Both the position numbers and the translations under genes were made by a program. From Paenibacillus zeirhizosphaerae (GTDB lineage: Bacteria > Bacillota > Bacilli > Paenibacillales > Paenibacillaceae), in the NCBI RefSeq assembly GCF_030705605.1, contig NZ_JAPCKK010000020.1, forward strand, positions 1-58,598: 58,598 nucleotides of DNA, read 5' to 3'. The notes beneath the pieces are model-generated. The model searched no databases and was not told where the DNA came from. It saw only the letters and a list, made by a program, of their open reading frames with translations. Shown piece by piece: positions 38,067-47,138 of the stretch. Numbering within the stretch: position 1 is the stretch's first letter; the number at the start of each line of letters is the position of its first letter.

Positions 38067-38813
38067 TTACTCCTCCTGCCCACTGATGCGCTTCAGAAAC
38101 TGCACCGCCCGCGGGCTGGTCGGATTGCCGATCACCTGCTGCGGAGGTCCTTCCTCGACGATATAACCACCATCCATAAAAATGACCTTGTCCGCGACAT
38201 CAGCGGCAAATTTCATTTCATGAGTTACAACCACCATCGTCCGTCCCTCGGCCGCCAGCTGTTTCATAACTTTCAGCACATCGCCAACGAGCTCTGGATC
38301 CAGCGCCGAAGTCGGCTCATCGAACAAAAGCACCTCAGGCTCCATCGCCATTGCCCTGGCAATACCGACACGCTGCTGCTGCCCTCCGGACAGCTGATGC
38401 GGGTAGGCATCTGCCTTTTCGGCCAATCCAACCTTCTCCAGCAGCTCTATGGCCCGGCCCCTTGCTTCCGCTCTGTCTTTCTTCTGCACAGTCACCGGGC
38501 CCTCCATCACATTCTGCATAACTGTCATGTGCGGGAACAGGTTGTACGACTGAAACACCATGCCCGTTTTCTGGCGCAGGGACAGCACACTTTCCTTCTT
38601 CAATTTCGACCCAAAGCTGAGCGACAGCCCACCCAGCTCAAGTGTCCCCTGATCCGGAACCTCCAGCAGATTGAGACAGCGCAGCAGTGTTGTTTTACCT
38701 GATCCCGAAGGTCCGATAATAACAAGCACCTTGCCCTTCTCCAACGTCAGGTCTACTCCCTTTAACACCTGCAGCGAACCGAACGATTTATGCAAATTGC
38801 GAATCTCGATCAT
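38067..38813 (-). CDS. polar amino-acid ABC transporter ATPase
   Basis: This 248-residue ATPase belongs to the GlnQ/TcyC group. Walker A is [11 protein letters not shown] (about 33), signature [14 protein letters not shown] (about 137), Walker [15 protein letters not shown] (about 158) and switch His VVTHEM. It powers uptake by the permease at 38827 and binding protein at 39562, all in one leftward operon. Homology to TcyC/TcyN makes cystine the leading substrate, but this group also moves other polar amino acids. Confidence 0.92.
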   Translation of the reverse strand: MIEIRNLHKSFGSLQVLKGVDLTLEKGKVLVIIGPSGSGKTTLLRCLNLLEVPDQGTLELGGLSLSFGSKLKKESVLSLRQKTGMVFQSYNLFPHMTVMQNVMEGPVTVQKKDRAEARGRAIELLEKVGLAEKADAYPHQLSGGQQQRVGIARAMAMEPEVLLFDEPTSALDPELVGDVLKVMKQLAAEGRTMVVVTHEMKFAADVADKVIFMDGGYIVEEGPPQQVIGNPTSPRAVQFLKRISGQEE

Positions 38814-38826
38814 CGGTACCCTCTCC

Positions 38827-39495
38827 TTATTTAACTGTATGACGGCTTGTCCGTTTTTCGAGATAGTTCTGCAGCGCCGACAGCACCGAGCTGAATGCCA
38901 GATAAATCACGCCGGCTTCACTGTATACAAGCAGCGCTTCATACGTAGTTGCCACAATCTGCTGTGACGCGCGAAACATCTCTACATAAGTAATGGTGGC
39001 GGCCAGTGACGTATCCTTCACCAGGCTGATGAAGGAATTCCCGAGCGGCGGCACCGATACACGGGCAGCCTGAGGCAGAATCACACGCCGCAGCGCCTGT
39101 GCCCTCGTCATACCTAGCGATGATGCAGCCTCCCATTGTCCGGCAGGAATCGACTGGATCGCGGCCCGGAAAATCTCCGAATTGTAGGCCCCTACGCTCA
39201 GCGTAAAACCGATGATGGCCGCAAGGAGCGGGTCCAACGTAATACCGATGGAAGGAAGGCCGTAGAAAATAATGTACAACTGCAGCAGCAGCGGCGTACC
39301 GCGTATGACCCATACGTAAAAACGCGCGATAAGGTCAGGGATCTTCCAATTCGACAACCGCACTAGCGCGGTCGCCAAAGCTAAAAGCAGTCCAAGCGCA
39401 AAAGAAATGAGCGCCAACGGAATCGTAAAAGTAACCCCTGCCTTAAGCAGGGGCCAGAAAGAATCGATTAATATCTGTATTTTGCGATCGTCCAT
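38827..39495 (-). CDS. polar amino-acid ABC transporter permease
   Basis: This 222-residue inner-membrane permease of the HisM/GlnP type has three to five membrane segments ([23 protein letters not shown] at about 17). The helical loop is [22 protein letters not shown], then [16 protein letters not shown], the family hallmark. It lies 13 bases before the ATPase gene and 66 bases after the binding-protein gene. It probably forms a homodimer, as the only permease in the operon. Confidence 0.92.
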   Translation of the reverse strand: MDDRKIQILIDSFWPLLKAGVTFTIPLALISFALGLLLALATALVRLSNWKIPDLIARFYVWVIRGTPLLLQLYIIFYGLPSIGITLDPLLAAIIGFTLSVGAYNSEIFRAAIQSIPAGQWEAASSLGMTRAQALRRVILPQAARVSVPPLGNSFISLVKDTSLAATITYVEMFRASQQIVATTYEALLVYSEAGVIYLAFSSVLSALQNYLEKRTSRHTVK

Positions 39496-39561
39496 AAGTC
39501 AGACATCCTTTTACAGTCAATTCGCAGTCCTATTGAAGATCATTCATGGATGATCTGGACC

Positions 39562-40404
39562 TTATTTTGAAACGTCCTCGCCAAAATATTTCTTGGAAAT
39601 GGTCAGGTAGGTTCCGTCCGCCTTCATATCGGCCAACGCCTTGTTTACGGCTTCCACCAAATCATCGTTGCCCTTATTGAACAACGCCGCGCTTTCCGCA
39701 GCATCATCAGCTTCTGCGACCGATTTGAGCGGCACATCCGGACGCTGTGTCTTCAAATCCAGGAAGGACAGCCCGTCATTCACGGTAGCGTCGACACGCT
39801 TGGAGAGCAGCAGGTCAATCGCCTGATTAAAACCTTCAGTACCTACGATTTCAGCTCCGTTGCTCTTCGCGATCTCCGTCAGGTTGCTCGTCAGCGACTG
39901 CGCCGACTTCTTGCCCTTCAGATCCGCAAAGCCCTTGATATCATTATTGTCCTGGTGCACGATCAGCACAGCTTTGGATACGATGTACGGATCGGAGAAA
40001 GCGTATTTCGCTTGCCGCTCCTCGTTGATGGATACTTGGTTAAATACCACATCAAAACGTTTGGCATCCAGACCGGCAAACATGCCGTCCCATTGGGTCT
40101 CGATGAATTCCGGTTCCACACCGAGACGCTTGCTTACCTCCCGGGCAATATCCACGTCAAAGCCCGTCAGGTTGCCGGATGCGTCATGAAACGTAAAGGG
40201 AGCGTATGTGCCTTCGGTACCGATCCGCAGCTTCCCGCTTGCTTTAACAGCCTCAAGTGCGCTTTGCGTCGTTTCATTATTCGCCGTTTCCCCGCTGTCT
40301 GCAGCCGTATTATTGGAAGCAGCATTATTGGCATTGCCGCCGCATGCCGCCAGCAAAACCATCGTAAATGCCAGCATCAACGTCAACAAACTAAATTTCT
40401 TCAT
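39562..40404 (-). CDS. polar amino-acid (probably cystine) binding lipoprotein
   Basis: This 280-residue type-2 periplasmic-binding-fold lipoprotein has signal LLAACGG (lipidated Cys21), then an Asn/Ala-rich linker. The amino-acid-binding core begins GKLRIGTEGTYAPFTF, followed by LTGFDVDIAREVSKRLGV and ETQWDGMFAGLDAKRFDVV. The phrase TEGTYAPFTF and the QWDG segment are typical of cystine-binding TcyA/FliY proteins. The frame extends to 40494; the start at 40404 matches a lipoprotein leader. First gene of the operon. Confidence 0.92.
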   Translation of the reverse strand: MKKFSLLTLMLAFTMVLLAACGGNANNAASNNTAADSGETANNETTQSALEAVKASGKLRIGTEGTYAPFTFHDASGNLTGFDVDIAREVSKRLGVEPEFIETQWDGMFAGLDAKRFDVVFNQVSINEERQAKYAFSDPYIVSKAVLIVHQDNNDIKGFADLKGKKSAQSLTSNLTEIAKSNGAEIVGTEGFNQAIDLLLSKRVDATVNDGLSFLDLKTQRPDVPLKSVAEADDAAESAALFNKGNDDLVEAVNKALADMKADGTYLTISKKYFGEDVSK

Positions 40405-40555
40405 GTCTTCACTTCTCTCTTTATTATATATTCTAACCACGGGACAATCCCGACAAAATGAATAGTACACTATTGAATTGCCTGAGTCAATCAAATTATT
40501 ATAATTCCAATCAATTTAGTGTGTTTTATAAAGTCATGAATACTGCTGCAATAAA

Positions 40556-40583
40556 ACAGGCCTCAGGAAACCTGAGGCCTTAA
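40556..40583 (-). terminator. terminator of the deo/pdp operon
   Basis: GGCCTCAGG, loop TTT, CCTGAGGCC, then TGTTTTATT on the minus strand, right after the pdp stop. Confidence 0.8.
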
Positions 40584-40585
40584 TG

Positions 40586-41890
40586 TTATTCCGTTACAAC
40601 CCCATGCAGCAGCACAGGAGCCATAGCATGCTCAGCAATACGCACATTCGCATAAATTTTTTCCAGCACCTCGTCCACATTCTCCCGATTGGAATGAATG
40701 GTCATCAGGGACTCACCCGCTTTGACGCTGTCGCCGATTTTCTTGTTCAGCATGATTCCGACCGCCAAATCAATTTCAGATTCCTTCGTAGCACGGCCCG
40801 CTCCAAGCAGCATCGCTGCCGTTCCGATTTCGTCAGCTACCATCTCGGCTACCACGCCGTCCTGCCGTGCTGGAACTTCAATACGGTAAGCAGCTTGTGG
40901 CAGCCGCTCGGGATGTTCCACAACGGAAGGATCGCCTCCCTGATTGGCGATGAATTCCTTGAACTTCTCCAGCGCACGCCCGCTGCGGATTGCTTCCTGC
41001 AGCTTCTCTTCCGCCTCTTCCAGCGAATCCGCCTTCTTTGCCAGATAGACCATCTGTCTGCCGAGCGCAAGGCACAGTTCTTCCAAATCCTTGGGACCAT
41101 GCCCCCGCAGCGTATCAATCGCCTCCCGGACCTCAAGCGAGTTACCGATCGCAAATCCGAGCGGCTGGCTCATGTCCGAAATGACAGCCATCGTCTTGCG
41201 GCCGACGTTGTTGCCGATGCTGACCATCGCTGTGGCCAGCTCCACGGCCTCTGCAGCTGTCTTCATAAAAGCTCCTGCACCTGTTTTTACATCCAGTACG
41301 ATAGCGTCCGCACCTGCCGCGATTTTCTTGCTCATAATCGAGCTGGCAATCAGCGGAATCGAATTGACGGTAGCCGTCACGTCCCGCAGCGCATACAGCT
41401 TCTTGTCAGCCGGAGTCAAGTTACCGCTCTGGCCGATGACCGCAATTTTATGCTCATTCACCAGCTTGACGAATTCGTCCTTGGTGATCTCCACATGGAA
41501 GCCGGCGATCGATTCCAGCTTGTCGATGGTACCACCCGTGTGCCCCAGTCCACGGCCCGACATTTTGGCTACCGGGATGTCCAGCGCCGCTACGAGCGGA
41601 GCCAGCACCAGCGTTGTTGTATCACCCACTCCTCCGGTGGAGTGCTTATCCACCTTGATGCCTTCAATCGCGGACAGGTCAATCGTTTCCCCGGAATTCA
41701 CCATGGCCATCGTCAGATCCGCCCGTTCACGGGCGGTCATATCTCTGAAGAAAATCGCCATAGCCAGGGCGCTGACCTGATAATCCGGAATGTGGCCGTT
41801 CGTATATCCATCGATAACAAAACGGATTTCCTCGGTACTAAGCTCCTTCCCGTCCCGCTTCTTCTCAATGATGTCTACCATTCTCATCAT
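40586..41890 (-). CDS. pdp: pyrimidine-nucleoside phosphorylase
   Basis: This 434-residue enzyme cleaves uridine, thymidine and deoxyuridine with phosphate. The thymidine-phosphorylase signature [12 protein letters not shown] (about 82-93) and [11 protein letters not shown] (about 112) bind phosphate and nucleoside. The C-terminal domain carries [20 protein letters not shown]. Two adjacent ATGs are possible starts (41890, 41887) behind GAGGAG. It follows deoD by 50 bases in the leftward deo operon and ends at a strong terminator. Confidence 0.95.
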   Translation of the reverse strand: MMRMVDIIEKKRDGKELSTEEIRFVIDGYTNGHIPDYQVSALAMAIFFRDMTARERADLTMAMVNSGETIDLSAIEGIKVDKHSTGGVGDTTTLVLAPLVAALDIPVAKMSGRGLGHTGGTIDKLESIAGFHVEITKDEFVKLVNEHKIAVIGQSGNLTPADKKLYALRDVTATVNSIPLIASSIMSKKIAAGADAIVLDVKTGAGAFMKTAAEAVELATAMVSIGNNVGRKTMAVISDMSQPLGFAIGNSLEVREAIDTLRGHGPKDLEELCLALGRQMVYLAKKADSLEEAEEKLQEAIRSGRALEKFKEFIANQGGDPSVVEHPERLPQAAYRIEVPARQDGVVAEMVADEIGTAAMLLGAGRATKESEIDLAVGIMLNKKIGDSVKAGESLMTIHSNRENVDEVLEKIYANVRIAEHAMAPVLLHGVVTE

Positions 41891-41940
41891 GATTTCTCCT
41901 CACTTGTGAAAAATGCACGGATAATTCCGTGCGGCTGCGA

Positions 41941-42651
41941 CTACTCCAGATTTACTGCAGTCTCCAGCGCAACCTCCATCATGTCGTTAAAGGTGGTCTG
42001 CCGTTCTGCGGCAGTCGTCTCTTCTCCCGTAAGCAGATGATCGCTTACCGTCAGAATCGTCAACGCATTCACCCCATGCTTGGCAGCCAGCGTATACAGC
42101 GCGGTTGTTTCCATCTCCACACCCAGTACACCATGGGCCATCAGCTTTTCCACAACGGATTTATCGTCACGATAGAACATATCCGAACTGAAAATATTAC
42201 CGACATGCATGTTCAAACCTTTGGCCACGCCCCGCTCGTATGCTTCTTTCAGCAGATGAAAGCTCGCAATTGGTGAAAAATCGTACCCCCCGAACACATG
42301 CCGGTTCATGCTGGAATCCGTACAAGACGCCTGTGCCAGAATAACGTCCCGCACGCGCACCTGCTGCTGCATGCCCCCGCAGGTGCCAACACGAATCAGG
42401 TTGCGTACGCCATATTCGGTAATCAGCTCATTCGCATAAATGCTGATGGACGGAATGCCCATGCCCGAGCCCTGCACGGAAATACGCTTGCCACGATAGG
42501 TTCCCGTAAAACCAAGCATTCCGCGTACCTCGTTGTAGCATTTCACGTTCTCCAGATAAGTTTCGGCTATGTACTTGGCACGTAATGGATCGCCGGGTAA
42601 CAAAATCGTTTCCGCCACGTCTCCCGCTTGTGCTCCAATATGTACACTCAT
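41941..42651 (-). CDS. deoD: purine-nucleoside phosphorylase DeoD-type
   Basis: This 236-residue hexameric enzyme phosphorolyses inosine, guanosine and adenosine. It starts [22 protein letters not shown], with [12 protein letters not shown] binding phosphate. RVGTCGGMQ and [13 protein letters not shown] form the nucleoside site; Asp in LTVSDHL is the general acid of DeoD-type enzymes. It lies between deoC and pdp. No nucleoside transporter (nupC) occupies this slot as it does in B. subtilis. Confidence 0.95.
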   Translation of the reverse strand: MSVHIGAQAGDVAETILLPGDPLRAKYIAETYLENVKCYNEVRGMLGFTGTYRGKRISVQGSGMGIPSISIYANELITEYGVRNLIRVGTCGGMQQQVRVRDVILAQASCTDSSMNRHVFGGYDFSPIASFHLLKEAYERGVAKGLNMHVGNIFSSDMFYRDDKSVVEKLMAHGVLGVEMETTALYTLAAKHGVNALTILTVSDHLLTGEETTAAERQTTFNDMMEVALETAVNLE

Positions 42652-42772
42652 TTATAGTTCCTCCTAAGTTAGGGAATTGTAACCAAAGGTACACCCCTCA
42701 GAGATGAGAAGGGTGTACAGGCAATACCTTTTACAGATCTGTTACTTCACGCTGGGGAGCCTTCTTTCCGGA

Positions 42773-43438
42773 TTAATAGGAAGCTGTGGACTGGCCGCCT
42801 TCCATGATTTTCACGCCCGAGCTTGCTCCAATCCGCGTCGCTCCCGCCGCAATCATGCGCTCCATATCTTCCCGGCTGCGGACTCCTCCGGAAGCCTTGA
42901 CACCGACATTGTCCCCGACGGTTCTACGCATCAAGGCTACATCCTCCGGTGTAGCTCCTCCTGTAGAGAATCCGGTGGATGTCTTGACGAAATCTGCTCC
43001 AGCTTTAACAGACAGCTTACTGGCCCGCACCTTCTCCTCGTCCGTCAACAGGCTAGTTTCAATGATGACCTTCACGAGCGCCTTGTCCGCCGCAGCCTCC
43101 ACTACCGCCCGAATATCCCGTTCAACCAGCTCATCATTGCCGTCCTTCAATGCGCCGATGTTAATCACCATGTCCACTTCGGTCGCACCCTTGACAATGG
43201 CATCACTTGCTTCAAAAGCTTTGACCTCGGTAGTGGATGCTCCCAGCGGAAAGCCGATCACGGTGCATACCTTCACATCCGTTCCCTTCAACAGTTCTGC
43301 CGCAAGGGCAACCCTCGCCGGATTCACGCACACAGACGCAAATTTATATTGCTTCGCTTCCTCAGCCAATTTACGGATTTCCGCTTCCCCGGCATCCGCC
43401 CGCAGCAGCGTGTGATCGATCATTTCTGCCAAATTCAT
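42773..43438 (-). CDS. deoC: deoxyribose-phosphate aldolase
   Basis: This 221-residue class I aldolase splits deoxyribose-5-phosphate into glyceraldehyde-3-phosphate and acetaldehyde. The Schiff-base lysine is Lys152 in [16 protein letters not shown]; the proton-relay Lys is in [11 protein letters not shown]. The N-terminus [13 protein letters not shown] is standard. ATG follows AAGAGGAGCGGGTT. First gene of the operon controlled by DeoR from the adjacent gene. Confidence 0.96.
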   Translation of the reverse strand: MNLAEMIDHTLLRADAGEAEIRKLAEEAKQYKFASVCVNPARVALAAELLKGTDVKVCTVIGFPLGASTTEVKAFEASDAIVKGATEVDMVINIGALKDGNDELVERDIRAVVEAAADKALVKVIIETSLLTDEEKVRASKLSVKAGADFVKTSTGFSTGGATPEDVALMRRTVGDNVGVKASGGVRSREDMERMIAAGATRIGASSGVKIMEGGQSTASY

Positions 43439-43498
43439 ATAAACCCGCTCCTCTTTTAAACAATACTTTGAAAATCATTTCCCACTCAGTTCAAGCCT

Positions 43499-43549
43499 AT
43501 ACTAACACGCGTATGAACGTAAGTAAATTTAGTCATGAAATTTTGTTCA
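43499..43549 (-). promoter_or_regulatory. candidate deoC promoter and DeoR operator
   Basis: On the minus strand TTTACT and TAGTAT are 17 bases apart (43499-43527). Just upstream, TGAACAAAATTTCA (43536-43549) forms an imperfect palindrome, similar to what I recall of the B. subtilis DeoR operator. It overlaps the deoR stop codon. Promoter hexamers are only moderate matches. Confidence 0.45.
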
Positions 43550-44479
43550 GGTCAACAGCGCCTGGGCGGTAAACTGATCCGTAACGAGAATATTGGCGTA
43601 CCTCCCGACAAGCGCTGCCCGGATCGCATCAATTTTACGCTGACCGCCTGCTACCAGAACCGATTTCTCTTTCTTTTTCAGATCGGCAAGGTCGATGCCT
43701 ACAGTACGATTGTTGATTTCCTCGCTGCATATCTGTCCGTTTTTATCAAAAAAACGTGAGCAAATATCCCCCGCCCCCGTTTGCTGGAGATGGGTCTGCT
43801 CTTCCGCGCTGAAATAGCCAAGCCTGAACAGCAATGCGTCTTCCTTAACCGTTCCGACGGTAAACACAGCAATATTAGCCTGCTTGCCCAGTTCTATAAT
43901 CCGGCGAATGTGCCGGTCCTCTTCCACCATTTGTTTCAGGGCAATGCTGTCGAAAATGACCGGAAGCGGCAGGTAGCGGGCAATGGTGTGAAAGGCATCG
44001 GCGAACAAATTCACGGTTTCAGCAGCGTAGGTATTCACGTGTGAATGGCTTACGCCTCCCTTGAGCTGGACAATCTCCACCCCCCGCACCGGCTTGGACT
44101 CAAGCTGCTGTGCCACCGCATGCATGGTCGTCCCCCAAGTTACGCCAATAATGTCGGAATCCTGTACCGTCTCATGCAAATAATCGGCCGCCTTCTTGCT
44201 GATATGCTTCTGAATGACCCGGTATTCATTTTCGGGCGAGTAACAGACCAGCACCTGATCAAGGCCGTAAATCTGCTTGATTTCTTCTGCAACGGCATCC
44301 AAATCTTCAAGCGGATCAATGATACTGATTCGTACAAATCCCCGGTCTTTGGCGTGCTGCAGCATTCTGGAAACCGTCGGGCGGGATACTCCAAGCCGAG
44401 CGGCAATGTCTTGCTGGCTGTAATCCGACAAATAGTAAAGACGGGCTGCTTCTATGCTTAACCTCTGCTTCTCATCCAT
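43547..44479 (-). CDS. deoR: deoxyribonucleoside regulator (SorC/DeoR type)
   Basis: This 310-residue SorC-family repressor has an N-terminal HTH, residues 5-50 (SDYSQQDIAARLGVSRPTVSR). A sugar-isomerase-like effector domain follows (ILVTDQFTAQALL at the end, GVTWGTTMHAVAQQLE at about 115). In B. subtilis the same-named protein, also encoded upstream of deoC (dra), binds deoxyribose-5-phosphate and releases the operator. The gene order here supports the same role. Family name SorC, not the unrelated DeoR family. Confidence 0.9.
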   Translation of the reverse strand: MDEKQRLSIEAARLYYLSDYSQQDIAARLGVSRPTVSRMLQHAKDRGFVRISIIDPLEDLDAVAEEIKQIYGLDQVLVCYSPENEYRVIQKHISKKAADYLHETVQDSDIIGVTWGTTMHAVAQQLESKPVRGVEIVQLKGGVSHSHVNTYAAETVNLFADAFHTIARYLPLPVIFDSIALKQMVEEDRHIRRIIELGKQANIAVFTVGTVKEDALLFRLGYFSAEEQTHLQQTGAGDICSRFFDKNGQICSEEINNRTVGIDLADLKKKEKSVLVAGGQRKIDAIRAALVGRYANILVTDQFTAQALLT

Positions 44480-44710
44480 GGGTTCAACCTACTTATCTGC
44501 AATAATGGGTCAATAAATTATCGTATTTTTTCAGATGACCTTTATTATACCTGTTCCCGCTTCGATTTACGATTCCTCATGTCTAACATCGATTCAATTG
44601 GAAAATCATCTGTACGCTTTTTATTTTTTATAATATACTGTTATTTAGCTCATTCTGGATTCCAGATTGTTTTGATTCTCAGATGGGACCTTAGATTAAA
44701 CAAAGGTGTG

Positions 44711-45211
44711 ATGGATTTGAAACACAAGGATACAAGTGAACATGACGCCCTTCACGACATGCTCGTAATCAATGAACAGCAGAAGAAGCTTTTGCAAAGC
44801 GCCCTACGCATCACCATTATGCATGCCCTTGGACATGAACCAAGAACAGCCAAACAGGTGGCGGATCAGCTTCACAAAACTCCGGGCAATGTCCATTATC
44901 ACATTCAGCGACTGTATGAGGGCGGGCTGCTGGAGTTGGCCGATACCCGAACCCAAGGCGGCATTGTTGAAAAGTATTATAAAGCCAAAGGCACCCGCTT
45001 CCACTATCCGGGCTCCAAAGAGGACGGGATGCAGGAAGCGGAATCGGTCATGGATTGGTTCAGCAGGCTGCACCTGTCCGCAGAGGAGCTCAAGGAATTC
45101 CGCAAGGATCTGATTACCCTGCTTGAAAGATGGGAGAAGCGTACGGGAGAAAGCGACGAGTACGCGGTCAGCATTCGTGTTGCGCGTATTTCGTCTGAGC
45201 AATATGAATAA
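44711..45211 (+). CDS. ArsR-like winged-helix regulator
   Basis: This 166-residue regulator has a winged helix (about 25-100) containing ITIMHALGHEPRTAKQVADQ, then KTPGNVHYHIQRLYEGGLLE and the wing GGIVEKYYKAKGTRF. A helical C-terminus of about 60 residues follows. The frame is open to 44579, but AAAGGTGTG before ATG 44711 and the lack of family-like sequence earlier fix the start. The MFS gene starts 59 bases after its stop, so it probably regulates that exporter. Confidence 0.82.
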   Translation: MDLKHKDTSEHDALHDMLVINEQQKKLLQSALRITIMHALGHEPRTAKQVADQLHKTPGNVHYHIQRLYEGGLLELADTRTQGGIVEKYYKAKGTRFHYPGSKEDGMQEAESVMDWFSRLHLSAEELKEFRKDLITLLERWEKRTGESDEYAVSIRVARISSEQYE

Positions 45212-45270
45212 GCTCATAGCCACTGTCCAATTGAAGGTTAACGCTATTTTTAAATGAGGTGATTCACGCT

Positions 45271-46539
45271 ATGGACTTAGAAACATCAACTGTCCCGGGC
45301 TCCGGCTGGCGTAATTTCATTACACCGATCAAGCAATCCAGGACGTTCACGCTGCTCTGGCTCGGGCAATGGATTGCCGTGCTTGGCAGTAGCGTAACTA
45401 CGGTCATCCTGCCAATCGTTGTTTATTCGATTACCGGCTCTACAACCATAATGGGTCTGGCTATGGCGATTTATATGCTGCCCAACATATTGGTGCTGCC
45501 CTTTTCCGGATGGATCGTTGACCGGGTCAATCGAGTCAGGCTCATCATGTTCACCAACGGCATCCGTTTTTTGCTCATGCTTGGCGCCTGCTTGACCATG
45601 CTGAGCGGAGGCATGAATCTGTCGATTTTATTTGCAGGGCTCGCTGTCTATGGTTTGATGGACGGGATATTTAATCTCGCATACTCGGCTCTGCGAGCGC
45701 AGGTATTTACGCCTGACATCCGCAATGCTGCAAATGCCCTCTCCCAGATCAGTGTGCAGGCCGTGCGTCTGCTTGGACCACCGCTTGGTGGCATCATTGT
45801 ATCCGTTACCTCCGCCGGTGTCGGATTTGGCCTTGATTCGTTGACCTATCTGATCTCTTTTCTTTGCTTTTGGCTGCTGGCCTCTGTTCTTGCACGCACC
45901 CCAGCCTTATCCCGTAATACAGAGTCAGGGAAAGAAAGCTTTATCTCTGAATTCATGGAAGGCTTCAACGTTTTGAAGAAGGAGCCCTGGCTGTGGGTCA
46001 CGATCCTGGCCTTTTGCTTCATCAATATATGTTATACCGGCGTAATTTCCGTCCTGGTGCCATGGCTATTCAAGGTTCATCACGGCTACAGCCCTGTCAT
46101 TTACGGATTGGCCATGACCGGAACCGGTGCAGGGGCGATCATAGGGGCCTTCGTATATGGAGCAAGACGAACCTGGAAGCACCGCGGGTTAATCGCGTAT
46201 GGCGGGGCCTTTGCAAGCGGCCTTGCCCTGTTCCTGCTCTCTTTCATCAACTGGATGCCCGGTCTGGTATTGGTTATGTTCCTGGAGGGCTTCGGTATTA
46301 TGATGTTTGCGATCATCTGGGAAACCAGTCTTCAGGAGCTTGTGCCCCCGGAAGCGTTCGGCAGGGTCGCTAGCCTGGACATGCTTGGTTCCTTCGCCCT
46401 GCTTCCGGCTGGCTATCTTGCCGTAGGTGCACTGGCTGACCAGATTGGAGGTCTATGGACGATCCAGTTGTTTTCGCTGACTGGGATGGCCATCGTGGCA
46501 GGTGTGCTCTGCATTCCTTCAATACGCCGTTTCCAGTAA
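45271..46539 (+). CDS. MFS efflux transporter
   Basis: This 422-residue membrane protein has twelve predicted segments. MFS signature-type loop A appears as GWIVDRVNRVRLIMFTNG (about 70-87), after an opening FTLLWLGQWIAVLGSSVTT. It belongs to the MFS_3/MefA-EntS-like group of drug and siderophore exporters. The start at 45271 follows GAGGTGATTCACGCT. It forms a two-gene unit with the winged-helix regulator. The exported compound is not predictable. Confidence 0.88.
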   Translation: MDLETSTVPGSGWRNFITPIKQSRTFTLLWLGQWIAVLGSSVTTVILPIVVYSITGSTTIMGLAMAIYMLPNILVLPFSGWIVDRVNRVRLIMFTNGIRFLLMLGACLTMLSGGMNLSILFAGLAVYGLMDGIFNLAYSALRAQVFTPDIRNAANALSQISVQAVRLLGPPLGGIIVSVTSAGVGFGLDSLTYLISFLCFWLLASVLARTPALSRNTESGKESFISEFMEGFNVLKKEPWLWVTILAFCFINICYTGVISVLVPWLFKVHHGYSPVIYGLAMTGTGAGAIIGAFVYGARRTWKHRGLIAYGGAFASGLALFLLSFINWMPGLVLVMFLEGFGIMMFAIIWETSLQELVPPEAFGRVASLDMLGSFALLPAGYLAVGALADQIGGLWTIQLFSLTGMAIVAGVLCIPSIRRFQ

Positions 46540-46561
46540 GTATTTTAGTCACTTACACAGC

Positions 46562-46593
46562 AAAAACCGCCATATGATTGGCGGTTTTTGTAA
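46562..46593. terminator. bidirectional terminator
   Basis: CAAAAACCGCC and GGCGGTTTTTG form an 11-bp stem with runs of A and T on both sides, between the MFS gene (+) and the GlsB-like gene (-). Confidence 0.85.
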
Positions 46594-46662
46594 ATACACA
46601 GTTAATCTTCGAAAGCGGGTGTTTACGAAACAGATGTGCTTTTGATGAACAACTGGGTTGTG

Positions 46663-46920
46663 CTACCCTCGGCTTCTTCCCATTGAACGGAAAATCAAGC
46701 TGACAATGGCAACCAAGATAATCGCTCCGATCAAAGCCGGAATGATGTAGAAGCTGCCGATGACAGGCCCCCAGTGGCCCAGGATCATGCTGCCCAGCCA
46801 TCCGCCGATGAAACCGGCAATAATGTTGCCGATGATCCCGCCTGGAATATCCCGGCCTACGATCATGCCTGCCAGCCAACCAATGATACCGCCCACGATT
46901 AATGCCCACAACCAACTCAT
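46663..46920 (-). CDS. GlsB/YeaQ/YmgE-family small membrane protein
   Basis: This 85-residue protein has three Gly-rich membrane segments (WALIVGGIIGWLAGMIVG, GIIGNIIAGFIGGWLGSMI, IGAIILVAIVSLIF). This is the transglycosylase-associated family, commonly induced by stress; no enzymatic role has been shown. ATG follows GAGGTGAGTCAAT. It is monocistronic. Confidence 0.9.
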   Translation of the reverse strand: MSWLWALIVGGIIGWLAGMIVGRDIPGGIIGNIIAGFIGGWLGSMILGHWGPVIGSFYIIPALIGAIILVAIVSLIFRSMGRSRG

Positions 46921-47076
46921 ATTGACTCACCTCATTTAATTTTTTTGTTGTTGTGATTTATTATTAACCAAACACATCGTTTTGTAACACTGGATATGTC
47001 TGGAGCCTGATATTAGCATGGCTGCATTCTTCCCGGCGTAGAAGAGCTTAACCGGCTCCTCCTCCTTCTTCCAGTG

Positions 47077-47103
47077 ACAAGGGCCTAGTACACTGCATAT
47101 GAT
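47077..47103 (+). promoter_or_regulatory. candidate sigma-K promoter
   Basis: ACA (47077-47079), then 16 bases, then CATATGAT (47096-47103) fit the sigma-K pattern mACm-N16-CATAnnnT. It lies about 35 bases before the start of the decapeptide-repeat gene. This would imply mother-cell expression late in sporulation. Confidence 0.4.
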
Positions 47104-47138
47104 GCCTTTGACGATGACTACAGAAAGGAGAGAGCTGC

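Noticed and set aside
40583..42040. 485-codon plus-strand frame across pdp
   Set aside because: It is a shadow of pdp and part of deoD, with no ribosome site and low-complexity His/Arg content.
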